A stretch of DNA of 64,000 nucleotides. It comes from Hygrophila difformis (taxonomy: Eukaryota; Streptophyta; Magnoliopsida; Lamiales; Acanthaceae). Shown here in pieces: positions 32,764 to 45,204 of the stretch. The position numbers and the translations under genes were made by a program. Under the pieces are notes generated by a model. It was not told the origin of the DNA, made no database searches, and worked only from the letters and a program-made list of their open reading frames with translations. Position 1 is the first letter of the stretch. Every line of letters begins with the position of its first letter. Location of the stretch: assembly GCA_030278955.1 (NCBI GenBank), contig JAOANR010000010.1, positions 15,483,086-15,547,085 of the forward strand, read 5' to 3'.

Positions 32764-34546
32764 TCTTTTCTGGTATCAGAGCCATTGTTGGATTGATTGT
32801 CTTTTCTTTTCTTCTTCTTAAAATCCAAAAATCCAAAAATATTTGGTGTTCTTCCTTGTTCTTGTGGCCGATTACCGTTCCATCGATTTTGAGGGCTTTA
32901 TTGTATTTCTTTTTGATTTCTGGTTGCATATTCGGATTGCCCATCGCAATACGAATCTATTGGATCCATTCCCATCGAAATCCGATCACATTTGTAGGAT
33001 TTGAATTTTGGCCGAGGCTTGTTCTAGGTTGGGATTTAAATTTCTACACTTACCGTGTGTTGATTGTGATTTAATTTGGATATAATTGTGGTTTCCAGGT
33101 TTTAATCGGTATTATTTGAGCTTAAATCCATTTTCGAGTGCATCCGAGTGTTTTGGGAATTTTTGAATTTGGGATGGTCTTCATATTGTTCATGGGGGAG
33201 TGCGTGATTTGATTCTGTTGGGTTTTAGGGTTTAGTGGGTTTTGTGTTGGTGTGCTGTGTAGTCGACACGTGTTCCCGAGTTATTTGGGAAACAAGTTTT
33301 CCAGCCCTACGACGTTATAGGGCTACGACGCTACACCAATTTTCGACGAGGAGCACATCCCATCGCCAACATCCTTTCACGTCGCACAGACGAAGAAAGC
33401 AACAAGTGTCTACGACGCTATACCAACACTACCACGGCGCTATCCATGATAGCGTCGTAACCAACAACGTCGTCAAGACGCACAAGGCTCACGAGCAAGA
33501 ATCCGAAGTACGGCGCAAAGCCTACGTCGACAAGCGAGCTACGACGCTATACAAGTTCAGCGACGTACATCACATTGCGTCGTAATTGGCGAGAAGCAGA
33601 AATCAAAGGCCAAGAAAATCACAGTACTACGACGCTAAGTGATCCTACGACGACAAGCACGTCTAGCGTTATCATCCAGCATTGCGTCGTAATCAGTCAA
33701 GGGCCATTTTCAGGCGGACGACGCTGCGCAGACTTCTACGTCGACAAAGGTGCCTAACGACGAAACATCGTCTAGCGTCGTACCTGGTGCAAAATTTCAG
33801 AATTACCGCGTCCAATCAGGAGCTGCCACGAGTCCATTACAGTGTTTCCGAGATATTCATTGTATTGCAATTATTTGGTAATTCGGACTGTAATCATTGG
33901 ACTGTATTATTTTTACTGTACGGTTTCACTAAAGTAAATCACGAACAATCTATCGGGTTGAAGTTTCGTTAGTGTTCGCACTAGATAGTGGAATTCCCCG
34001 AGGAATAAGTGCTTGCACTGTTCTGCTGATTTATTTTACAAACCACCAGAGTTGAAGCTCCGTCTGTAATTACAGATATTGGAGTTCCTCAGCAGTAATT
34101 TTTACCAGTTGTTTTATAAGCTTGGTAATTGTTGCTATTGGGGCTGTGAGAGTGAGGCACATATTTTTATTCTGAGCGTTTATATTTGTGAGGTTTTTAT
34201 TTTACACTTCTAAATTGTGAGGAGTCCGGATATTTTCTACATAGCTGATTAACGCCATAAACTGCTTTTAATTCAGGTTGATCATTTCACACACTACTCT
34301 GAGCCATTTATTTGATAGAGTCGAACTGTGCATTTTGTTTCTTGCACTGTGCATCCAAACTGTTTTCTCACCTCTGATAGTTGGTTGATCTATACGTTTG
34401 AGCACATTTCAGCTTGTCAGCACCAACTGGTGGAGAAGTGGACCCAATGAGAGATACAATTTTGTGAGATCACTCTACATATTTTCTGTCTATTTTCTCT
34501 AACCATTTTATACATATATCTAGTTTTCTTTGTTTTCTGATCTGAT
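32764..34546 (+). other. 5' leader of the first Gypsy element
   Basis: A long untranslated leader of 1.8 kb from the primer site to the gag ATG. Between 33305 and 33790 it carries many further TACGACGCTA and TAGCGTCGTA blocks like those in the LTR. No coding signal. Confidence 0.75.
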
Positions 34547-37393
34547 ATGGCAGGCAATAGCGATCAAAGGTTTGACCAGGTTTTGGCCGCCATCCAAGCA
34601 CTTGCAGAAACCACTGCTCGAAGGACTGACCTAGAGCCAATGCACAAATCCATAGCTGACAATGAGGCACGAGTCACTGAAATTACTCAGCGGTTGGACA
34701 ATCTGACTAACCAAGTGACGAGGGGAGATACTTTATGGGTAAATGCACTGCAGACTCAAGTCTTGCAACAAGTGGATAGGAGGCTCGAAGAGGCTCTTCA
34801 GCCTACACCTTCACCACAGGCCAATACCCCAGGAAGCACAAGCGGAGTCAATCGCTCAGATATGGAAGAGGCTGAAACAGCGATAGAGTAGCAAGGATTG
34901 AACTTTGGGACTTACAATAGACAGCAAGGTCCACGAGGGCCGCGGGCACCGGCCCCGAATCCACCTCGACCTCCAGTACCAACAAATGTTCAAGTGCAAA
35001 TGCCTCCATCTCCTCCACCGGCACCAGCCGCAGCTGTTCACAAACTGCCTGTGCAGCATCCACCACCGCATCAGCCTGCCCGACAAAGGTTGAATCTAGA
35101 ACCAGTGCATAAGGACGAATCCGAAGAAGAGGAAACACCTCCAGCACATGCAGGGCCAAACCGAATGGAAGCTGATCTACGAGGAATCAAGTTCACTATA
35201 CCAGTATTTAAAGGAACAAGTGATCAGGAAGAATTCATTGATTGGCGACAGTCCATCGAATCAATCTATGACTGTCAACAGTATAATGAATTCACAAAGA
35301 TCTAACTGGCTGTATGTGAATTCAAGGATTATGCCTTGCGATGGTGGCAAAAGCTTCAACGAGACAGTCAGCGTTTGGGACTGCCAGCTATTTCCACCTG
35401 GGCTCAATTAATGCATGCAATGGAAAAAAGGTTTGTTCCAAGTAGTTACTTTGATGAGCTATATCTGAAAGTAAATTTCTGTGTGCAGGCCAACAGGATT
35501 GCAAATGAGTACTACAAAGAACTGGAACACCTCATGATGAGAGCGTAGATAAATGAAGATGAACCGCTACTGATGGCGAGGTTCAAAAGAGGATTGAGAA
35601 GAGAAGTTCTAGCAGAAATTAAATTAAGGGAATATACTGGGCTCGAACATCTGGTTCAGCTAGCAGTTGAGATTGACCGACAGTTGAGAGATAAGCCCGT
35701 CAAGTCAACCATCATCTCCAATACTACCAAATATTGGACCACCAGATCCAATGAGCAACCATCCAGACCAGCAGATAAATATGGGAAGCCCAATGCTCAG
35801 AAAGACGATAGGCCCACCAGGCCCAAAGCTTTCGAAATGGGTAAAGACTTCAAGGATCCGAACCGATACAGGAAGGACGACCGAGACAAACCCAAGCGGG
35901 ACGTCAAGGATGTCACCTGTTTCACGTGCGGACAGAAGGGTCATTATTCCCGAGATTGTATCAAAAAGACAAGACGGATGGTCATGATCGATCAAGGAAT
36001 TTGAAGAGAGGTAGATTCTGATGAAGATGATGAAGAGGCTGAGCAAGAAGAGCAGAATGAGGAAAATGATGATCAATATCCAGACGAAGCCGATCTGAGC
36101 CGAGTAGTCTTGGAAGGAAATGATGAGGAGTATGTGACAACCTTCATAGTCATGAGAGCACTCAATGCGGATAAAGGCGAAGAGTCCACCAGCAACACAC
36201 CCGAACAAAGGGAGAATCTATTCCACTACCACTGTAAACTTAAAGGCAATGTTGCCTCATTAATTGTTGATAATGGTAGCTGTGTTAATGCTGTGAGTCT
36301 CTATACTATGCGCAGGTTAGGTATACCTATGCAAGACCATGCAAAGCCATATCAACTCCACTGGATGAGCGAAAGTGGGACTACAAAGGTAGCCAAACAG
36401 GCAAGAGTACCCGTCACCATTGGACCTTATTCCGAGGAGATCCTTTGTGACGTAGTTCCCATGACCGCATGCCACATCTTATTAGGCCGACCATGGATGT
36501 ATGATAAAAGGGCTATATACCGCGGCACAGAAAACGACCTTTCACTCTGAGACGGACAAAGCCGAATTTTGATGAAGTCACTACCTCCCAAAACTGTCAA
36601 GATTGATCATCACAATCTAATGGAAAACATCCGGAAAGAGGAAGAGGAGTTCAAGCGAAAACAGCAAGGTAAAGGGATTGTGAATAATTTTGATAACTCT
36701 AATCAATCTCCTTTATTGATTGCAGGTTCTGAACGATGCTTGTTATTTACAAAGCAAGAACTGGAGGCAGCCATCGAAGATGCGCCGTCACCAGGTCACT
36801 GTTTCTTAGCATTCGTTAAACCTATAGAGGATACTCCTAAGAACTCTCCTGCTACACTTAATGTGCCTAATAATTTTCGCAGGATGCTGGAAGATAATAT
36901 GGATGTTTTTCTAGTGGAACTGCCAGCAGGGTTACCACCTTTGAGAGGTGTGGAGCATAAAATCGACTTCGTACCAGGAGCATCAATTCCAAACCGGCCT
37001 GCCTACCGAATGAACCCAGATGAAACAAAGGAGGTCTAGAAACAAGTGCAAGAATTATTGGACAAAGGTTGGGTGCGGGAGACTCTGTCTCCATGTGCAG
37101 TGCCTGTACTACTAGTATTGAAGAAAAACGGAACGTGGAGGATGTGTGTCGACTGCCGAGCTGTCAACGCAATCACTATCAAATACCGCCATCCAATTCT
37201 ATGACTAGATGACATGCTCGATGAGCTGGGTGGAGCGAGCATATTTACCAAGATAGATCTGAAGAGCGGCTACCATCAGATACGCATGCAACCTGGAGAC
37301 GAGTGGAAAACCGCTTTCAAGACCAAGTTTGGGTTGTATGAGTGGCTTGTGATGCCCTTCGGTCTCACAAATGCTCCGTCCACATTCATGCGC
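34547..37393 (+). pseudogene. gag-protease-partial reverse transcriptase of the first Gypsy element
   Basis: Starts MAGNSDQRFDQV. A coiled, acidic/proline-rich N-terminal part precedes a retrotransposon gag domain (DYALRWWQKLQ region, about 35320-35660). Then come a CCHC knuckle CFTCGQKGHYSRDC (35918-35959), a protease with VDNGS (Asp codon 36269) and LLGRPW, and reverse transcriptase from about 37030 up to the truncation ([40 protein letters not shown]). Seven in-frame stops break it, at 34889, 35303, 35546, 36002, 36548, 37037 and 37202. No frameshift occurs over 2.85 kb. The reading frame runs into the 3' LTR at 37393. It is dead: it could not make a full polyprotein. Confidence 0.9.
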
Positions 37394-38319
37394 TGATCCC
37401 GACATTTTCCGAGGGCCCGGTCTCAAAACAGCTGACGAAGAAGTTCGTGATCAAAATTGCTGAGCTGCTAAACCGGAGCTTTGAAGAAGAACTGTCAAAA
37501 GCCAAAGCCGGGAAAATGGGACTCAAACTGCTAATCCAGACTGAAGACCCCGGACCTACTTCCATGGATCCGGGCATCCAACTTTGAGAAGAGAACAGTC
37601 GGATTCAACAAGTGCATGTGCGAACGGGAATAATCAAACAAGTGAAGAATTGGCCTTCTACGATGCCAGAGTACTGCTACGATGCTAGCCAAGAGTCCTA
37701 CGACGCTATCCACCTATAGCGTCGTACTATGTCCTACGTCGTCCGAAGAAGAAGACTGCCTACGATGCTAAACGCCTCTACGACGCCAGCCTTGGCCTAC
37801 GACGCTAGACCCCTCTAGCATCGTAACTCTTTTCGTCGACAGCAGAGTCCGAGACTGCCTACGACGCTAACATCCGTCTACGACGCTAGACTAGTGTAGC
37901 GTCGTAATACTGCTCAGCGTCTAATGTCGTCCCCTGTTCAGATTAGGGTTAATTCCTTGTTTGTTTAATTCATAGCTTAGCTTGTTGAATCCTTTGTAAT
38001 CCAGGATGCCTATAAATAGGTATGCCTTAACATTTGTTCATTTCAACCTTTGATGAATATAAAACATTGAGTGATTGTTTTTCTCTCTTGAGAGCATTGA
38101 AAGGTTCACCATGGATGCCCACCATTGTTGGTCTTCCCTTTCGAGCTTGGAGGCGTGCTCGATCGTATAGACGCCGTAACGGGAACAGGAGAGGGATTTG
38201 GCGGCACAATCATGTTTAATCGAATCCAATTCGGTGTCTCGAAACCGGTAGCCTTCGGTATCATTTTCCATTTGTTTTGTTCTTGTTTATCAATCAATTC
38301 CAACAACCGATCCATGGCA
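37394..38319 (+). repeat. 3' LTR of the first Gypsy element, lacking its first 29 bp
   Basis: Collinear with 31837-32763 of the 5' LTR, but joined directly to reverse-transcriptase coding sequence at the shared GCTGATCCC. It ends CCATGGCA followed by the ATATT duplication. Confidence 0.9.
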
Positions 38320-38435
38320 ATATTGCTTGAATTTTTAAGGCTGCTGATCATTTGATAATTTAACTATTTTTATGTTAAGCAATGACATGGCATGCTGACA
38401 ATCTTTTTTTTGCTTAACCACCTATAGAGGCTGGA

Positions 38436-38545
38436 AAATGGATGGTGGAGCCTATGCCACTTAATTACAAAAGAACAAAAGGGAGGGATAAAGGGCCGGG
38501 TGGGATTCTAACCCTCAGTTAACCACTTGAGTCAAGCCCCAATCC
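38436..38545 (-). mobile_element. tRNA-derived SINE, minus strand
   Basis: GGTGGAGCCTATGCCACTTA, then AATTACAAAAGAAC, GGGAGGGATAAAGGGCCGGG and the decayed box B complement GGGATTCTAACCCTC. It lies between the two Gypsy elements. Confidence 0.65.
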
Positions 38546-38885
38546 GACTCACAATCAATTTTGAATAGATATTTTATAATACATGACATTATAATAAAAT
38601 GTTGTGTAACACCTCATTTCAACACATGATGTTATATACTAGTATTATAGTTAATAACAATAAAATATGTATTGATGGTGTTGGATATATACTCTGGATT
38701 TGAATTTGACACGTACATATGTTTACACACTTCCTATAGTTTCTTGATAATGTTATATTCCTCTCATATACACAATTCAAATTATATTTTAAAATTTATG
38801 CTTTGAAGGTTAGGGCTTGCTGAGTTATAAAAATTTTAACTTATAATCTTAATGTTTGTGGATCAATCCTCAAATTTAATATTTA
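38546..38885. other. Intergenic, AT-rich
   Basis: Nothing recognised between the SINE and the second Gypsy element. Confidence 0.5.
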
Positions 38886-38890
38886 GGAGT

Positions 38891-39566
38891 TGTTAACACA
38901 ACAAAAAATATATGTATTAAGGCCCAATGAAATCACTTGACTAAATGGCCCACTAGAAAATATATCAAGGCCCATCCGATGTCTAAATTGCTCAGCCCAG
39001 TCCGTGAAGATATATCCGGAAGAAGAGACACATCTTCGAAGGCCCAGTCGGCGAAAATATATCCGGAAGAGAGGACGCACCTTCAAAGGCCCAGTGAAAA
39101 TATATCCGGAATAGAGGACGCATCTTCAAGGCCCGGAAGAGAATGGGCTGAAAGAGAGTATGTAGGGTTTAGGGCAGGATACCCTAGAAGTCTCATACAT
39201 AATCAAGAAGAGATCGAGCAAGGAAGCCTTAACTAAGGAGACGAATCACTAACCATGGAAATAAATCAGAGTGAGGGCGTCAGCTAAGGAAACAAATCAG
39301 GACGGGTGGAGCGTTCATGGCTTGATTTGAGGATTCACCATCACTATATAAGTGCAAGGTGACACCACATGCAGGACACCTCCAACACTCCTTTGAGAGC
39401 CGCACTTTATTTTCTTTATATTCCTTCTGCATTTTACTGCTTTACGTTTTCCCAATTCCTTTACAGCTTTAATTTAATTCCTGTACTTTTCTATTTTTCC
39501 TGTAATCTTTCCCCAAGTTCTTCAATAAAAGAGAGATCATTTTCTTCCAAATTTTCACTGTTAACA
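38891..39566 (+). repeat. 5' LTR of the Tat/Retand element
   Basis: Starts TGTTAACACAAC and ends CACTGTTAACA. Contains TATATAAG at about 39345 as a likely TATA box and AATAAA at 39524-39529 as a likely polyadenylation signal. AAAATATATCCGGAA and AAGGCCCA motifs repeat four or more times in the first 250 bp. Confidence 0.92.
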
Positions 39567-39660
39567 AATTGGCACGCGTCTTAGATCATATCTGCTTCAG
39601 TAGTGCATGCGTCTTAGATCCGGAAGAGTTATTGTTGATCTGACACAAGAGTTTGAAAGC

Positions 39661-42430
39661 ATGTCTCTGCAAGACCAGACGATCAAGCAAACATCGGAGA
39701 GGATGCAGGTGAGACGGCGAACACCACTCAACCGCAACAAGGGACATGCAGATCCCTACTCTGTCTGAACAAATGCGGCTATCGATGACTGAGTCGATGG
39801 CCAAATTCATGCCTTTGTTCACAAGGCACTTAATGGATTTTCTGCGGCCTGCAATGGCCGACCAAGCTGACCGAATATGCGGTTCCCTGCGTGATGGAGG
39901 TGGCCCTGCGAACAGTACTGTACTGCCAAGCACTCCATACCCGGGACCGTTAGGCGGACAACAACGAATTTGGGGAAACACACCTGCCAGCCGCCACTTC
40001 AGGAATCTGGAAGCGGGGTCAATGTGTTCCCACACTCGTACCAGACTGCTTATACCTTTGCTCATGCGGCACCCAGCATGCCGAATTTGGGTTACGCGGC
40101 ACCTCTTGTGCCGATTTATGCTCTGTCAAGCCCTTTGATGGCAACCAGCGCTGCACCAGGCTGCATGGCGGCCGGACCTAGCATGGCGGCACCTCATGTG
40201 CCGAACATCCAAACCACACCTTATGTGGCGACATCGCTGAACCCTGGGTGGATGCCACTCACTTTAGGGGGGCAGCCGCCACAGCCTTGCGGAGTGGCAG
40301 CTACACCTCTGGCCCCAGCCGCCATTCCTGCTATAGCCGGAGGACAGGCACCAGCACCATGCGGGATGCTAGCGGCACCTACTGCTCAGGCCGCCGTTCC
40401 TCCTCACACTGCCATGCCTCCTACGCAGGCACCAGTAATCTCACCGGAGTTGCTCGCAGATATGATGCAGCAGCACTTTGGGATACAGCTTAAGCCGATG
40501 GAGCGGCCCACGTACCGGAAACCATATCCTGACTGGGTAGACACCATGCAGCCCTACCCAAGGGGTTTCAAGATGCCGGAGTTCACCTCTTTTTCAGGAG
40601 ATGATGGCAAGTCAAACTTAGAGCATGTTGGAAGGTTCACAGCTCAATGCGGGGAAGCAGCGGCCAATGATTGGCTGAAGTTAGGACTATTCAGCTCATC
40701 CCTCACCGGACCTGCCTTCGCATGGTTTGCCTCTCTGAGGCCTAACTCAATTCAGAATTGGGCCGACCTCGAGCGTGCATTCCATGACCGGTTCTACACT
40801 CCACTATCACAGGTAAGCCTGGCTGATCTTACTAATGCCAAACAGTATGCCAATGAGGCGGCAAGTGCTTTCATTAGTAGATTATAACGGCTAAAAGGCC
40901 GATGTTCCATTGCAATCCCGAAAAGAGAAATATCCAATATTGCAGTGGCTAATATGTTACCAAGACTAAAGGAACATTTAATTGTGCAGGACGCGACTGA
41001 TCTTGCCTAGCTGGCCGAGAGAGCAGCCCGCTTGGAGAAGTTCCTGGAGGAACAGGAAGCGAGGCGTCCTACACGTCGGGTTCACTTCGAGGAGGTGAGA
41101 TTCAGTGACAAAGAGGACGAACCAGTGGAAGTGGCTGTCGCAGAACTAGTCCAGATGGCCAAGCCACATACGTGTGCGGCTCTCAAGCCGCCAAAACAAA
41201 AGGAGGCCAAATACAAGCCTGAGGAAGACCTCTTTGATATGAGGAAGGCAGACCAAGTGTTCGATGCCTTACTCAAAGATGGCGTGATTAAGCTGCCTGA
41301 GGGGCAGAAGTTACCAGCGGCTGAAGATATTCGGGACCGATCATTCTGTAAGTGGCACAACTCATACACTCATAGCATCACTAAATGCCGGAGTTTTAGA
41401 ATTGCTATACAGAATAAAATTAAAGAAGGGCGCCTAAAAATTGCAGGTATGAAAGTGGATATAGATCCATTCCCACAGTTTCACGTTGGTGCTTCTGGGT
41501 TAGTTCCAAACCCGGATGATGGCAGCTCTAGTAGCCGGGTAGATCAAGAAGGGGAACGTGTTGAAATTGATGAACAGGATGACGACTTGCTATCAGATGA
41601 ATCCGACACTGAGAAAGAGAATGAGCTGTATAGCAAACAGCCTAGGTTCAAACATATGTCTAAAGAGGACTTTGAGAAAGTCCTAAAAGCGGAAGAAAAG
41701 GAACATCAGAAGAGGAAGAATCCTCCATTGAGGATTGTGATCCCAAAACCTGCTATAGAGATCCATGACAACGGGAAGCACCAACCTGCTACTCGGGAGT
41801 ACAGGCAAGGAGTAGAGGTAGTGCCAACTTTAATGAGGCGTCCAGAACACCCTGCTGAAGCTGATAGATGGATGGGGAACCGAGCGGGAAGCAAGGTTAC
41901 TCAAAAGGAGCCACTACCCATGACCAGGAGTTAGTATAGACGAGCTCAGAGAAGGTATGCCAAGGAAATGCGGCAATGGGAAGCCCAGATCCATAGGTTG
42001 GAATCTTCCAAACCTCGGAAACCAGTGCAACCAACTTACTTCAGATCTCAAGGGGAAATCTCCGAGCAGCGGAGGCCTATCTATGAGAGACTGCAGCATC
42101 CAGATGGGAGACCTCTATACAGGAAGCACAGTTCCCCCGTACCACCTCGAAAGCCGGTGCATGAGAGGCTTAGATATTATAGGGGAAAGTCAAATGAGGC
42201 CTTGAGAAGGCCACATCCGCCATCACCTCCCTCCAGAAGGACACCTCCTCCATCACCTCTTTCCCGAAGGCCACATCCACCATTGCCTCCCACCAGGAGG
42301 CCAGTTCAGGAAAGACTGCAGTGGTCATAGCGACGCCATCCAACGCCTCAACCTAGAACCACGGAGCCTGGACCTGCTCAGACAAGGAATCATCCTTCGA
42401 CCTCCAGAGACAAAGGCAAAGCGGTCGCCA
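39661..42430 (+). pseudogene. gag region of the Tat/Retand element
   Basis: A plausible start is the ATG at 39661. The frame moves to that of 39746 and then, near 39970, to the main frame that continues to about 43735. An Ala/Pro/Met-rich linker (40050-40440) is followed by the conserved gag core (YPRGFKMPEFTSFSGDDGKS, FAWFASLRPNSIQNW, about 40550-40870) and a CKWHNSYTHSITKC zinc-binding-like motif (about 41350). Next comes a proline/arginine-rich stretch with repeated RPHPPSPP-type units (42210-42310). In-frame stops lie at 40885, 41008, 41932 and 42328. Confidence 0.85.
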
Positions 42431-43735
42431 TGACCGAGTCAAGTAAAGGAAAAAATGCCAATGAGTCATGGGCAGATAAATTCATGGAAAGATTTAGTCA
42501 CATGGGTGATTCGGGAACCGCCAGAGAAATGGCTATGATGAAGGTTCTCTCCAGGTTCTTTGCTTACATAGCGGCCCATCAGGCCGGTGAATTAGGAACT
42601 GAACATGACAGTTACGAGGGGTTCATGACTTATTGCAGAAACCTTGATGAAAGAGCAGAAAAGCAGACTGAGACCCAACCAATCAATGAAGTGACGCAAG
42701 TGCACTTTGGCTCGGTCAGTTCCAAAGATGTGGAAGCTGCCATGGAGGCTAACCAAGAGAAGCCTAAAGTCGGTATAAATGCTATAGGTGTCATGACTGA
42801 AGATCTTGACATGTTAGATGGTATGGAGCTCGATGAGGAAAATAATATTGACATGGAGGAGACTAACTTGGATGATGCCTTCTGGGTTGGTCTAGAAAAT
42901 GAACTCAAGGCAGCAGGCTATGAGTATGGACAAGAAGAGGAACTAACGGATCCTGCTGTACCAATGCAAGTGGTGGGATTGGCCGCAGATGAGGAGATCA
43001 GCGATGTTGAATCCGAAGTGTGGGATGAAGAAGAGCCATCATTTGCTAGACTTATTGAGGAGATGGATGAAATGATAGCAGAACTCTCCCATCCAACCAG
43101 GAACCTCCTTGAAGAGTTAGGTGGCCAATCTGCTCAAGGGCCAATGTTTCCACAATTCGCCAAACCAGAAGCATCCCATACAAGGCAATTGAAGCCGCTG
43201 TATATCAAAGCTCACATTGACGGGCGTCCGGTGAATAGGGTGTTCGTTGACAATGGGGCAGCGGCGAATGTGATGCCAATGTCCACTTTGAGGAAGATCG
43301 GTAAAAGTGAGAAGCATCGCATACCCACTAGGGTCAGGATGTGCAACTTTGTAGGAGAAGCTACCCAACCCGCGGGATTCATAACGGCGGATGTCACTGT
43401 GGGGTCTAAGACAATCAAAGTAGCGTTCTTTGTGGTAAAGTCAAAAACTTGCTACTCGGCATTACTGGGACGCGATTGGATTCACATGGCACAGTGTGTG
43501 CCATCTACCTTACACCAAGAGTTGCTTATCTGGAATGATGATCAAGTAGAGTTGGTGGAAGCAGACCCCCAACCCTTCATAGGACACGACGGCAACAACG
43601 ATGAGGCAGTCTTTTACTAGGAGAATATCCATCCTGCGTTGGCTTTGATTGTTGTGAACTTGGATCTCGAGTCCATCGACTTTACTTCCAGCGGCTTCAA
43701 GCTACATCCGGTAGACAGCCGACATGAGTCATCAG
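42431..43735 (+). pseudogene. Acidic linker and protease of the Tat/Retand element
   Basis: Open from 42430 to a stop at 43618. An acidic region (42840-43060) leads into an aspartic protease. Its active-site motif reads VDNGAAANVMP (Asp codon at 43249) and the later motif is ALLGRDWI. The third residue of the usual D-S/T-G triad position is Asn here, as it also is in the neighbouring element. The frame is lost just after 43735. Confidence 0.85.
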
Positions 43736-43742
43736 GCTCCAC

Positions 43743-45204
43743 ATGATGAGTAGCCAAGACGTCTATAAGGACTTGCTAGAACGGCTCGCCATTACCGAGA
43801 TGATGATGGGTGCCGAAGACAAGTCCAAGAACTTGACTGACCGTAGGCCATCTGAGTGGCCATCTCCCGTAAAGCGGACGCTGCCTAGTCCAGAAGCCAA
43901 GGAACCACTTGTGGACATCAATCTCGAAATGGATACAGAACCGAAACTCACCAAGATAAGCGCTTCATTGCCCGAGGAGGAGCGGCGAGCATATTCAGAA
44001 ATACAAAGACTGTTTTGCGTGGCAGTACACAGATATGCCAGGACTCTCAAGAGAGCTCGTGGAGCTCAAGCTGCCAACTCATCCCGAGTTCAGGCCTCAC
44101 AAGCAGCCGCCCAAACGGTTTGATCCAGACACCATCCCAAAGATAAAGGCCGAGATTGAAAAGCTTCTTAGATCAGGTTACATTAGAACGTGTCGCTATG
44201 TAGAATGGCTTGCAAACATTGTACTTGTTTTGAAGAAAAATGGTCAATTAAGAGTCTGTATAGATTTTGGAAATTTAAACTTGGCGACACCCAAGGATGA
44301 ATATGTAATGCCTATGGCCGATATACTTGTTGATGCGGCCGCTGGCTACAAATTTTTGTCATTGATGGATGGTTATTCTGGATACAACCAAATCTTTATT
44401 TCTGAAGCCGATGTACACAAAACTGCTTTTCGTTGCCCGGGGCCTGTCGGCATCTTCAAATGGGTGGTCATGCCTTTTGGCTTGAAGAATGCCGGGGTAA
44501 CGTACCAAAGGGCCATGAACATGATTTTGCATGATTTAATTGGCCACACACTTGAAGTTTACATAGACGACATCGTAGTCAAATCGTGTGAATTCAGCCA
44601 ACACTTGGCCCACCTGGAGGATGCCTTCATCCGAATGAGGCAACATGGATTGAAAATCAATCCAGCTAAGTGTGCATTTGGAGTGGCGGCAGGGAACTTC
44701 TTAGGTTTCCTGGTGCATGAGAGAGGCATTGAGGTGGATCAGAACAAGGCAAAGGCCATCTTGGAAGCCCGAGCATCATCCAATCTCAAGGAACTTCAGT
44801 CACTGATAGGCAAAATTAATTTCTTAAGAAGGTTCATAGCTAATGCTGCAGGAAAAATGAAAGAGTTCACCACCTTGCTTAAATGAAGGAAGAACGAAAT
44901 ATTCATATGGACAGCAGAACATCAAGCAGCCTTCGAGGAGATAAAGAAGGCGTTGGGCAACCCTCCAGTGCTAATGCCACCAAGGCATGGAGTGCCTATG
45001 AAGCTGTACGTGTCAGCCGCAGAAGAATCCATAGGGTGCTTACTTGCACAAGATGACGAGAACGGCAGAGAAAGGGCCATCTATTACCTTAGAAAGACCC
45101 TACAAGGATCGGAGACGAGATACACAACACTAGAGAAGTTATGCTATGCTCTAGTATACTCCTGCAGCAAGTTAGAACATTATATGCTGCCGAGGACGGT
45201 CTAA
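43743..45204 (+). pseudogene. Reverse transcriptase and RNase H of the Tat/Retand element
   Basis: The segment 43743-43985 is in one frame. A frameshift near 43985 returns it to the main frame (CFAWQYTDMPGL). Reverse transcriptase covers about 44035-44880 with VCIDFGNLN, LSLMDGYSGYNQI, VVMPFGLKNA and the catalytic YIDD (44560-44571). A stop lies at 44884. RNase H follows (LYVSAAEESIGCLLAQ, ETRYTTLEKLCYALV) to a stop at 45202. Confidence 0.92.

Larger units (their letters stand above)
31808..38319 (+). mobile_element. Ty3/Gypsy retrotransposon (chromovirus-like), internally deleted
   Basis: A 6.5-kb element with two LTRs (TGGCATGGGAGC... to ...GATCCATGGCA), primer site TGGTATCAGAGCC at 32771-32783 complementary to initiator-methionine tRNA, and 5-bp target duplication ATATT. 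One frame runs from gag through a CCHC zinc knuckle, protease and the first half of reverse transcriptase, and then ends abruptly at the 3' LTR. The reverse-transcriptase palm, RNase H, integrase and any chromodomain are gone, as are the polypurine tract and the first 29 bp of the 3' LTR. The reverse-transcriptase motifs ([16 protein letters not shown]) fit the CRM/Reina/Galadriel group of chromoviruses, but the lineage cannot be settled without the missing part. Confidence 0.92.
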
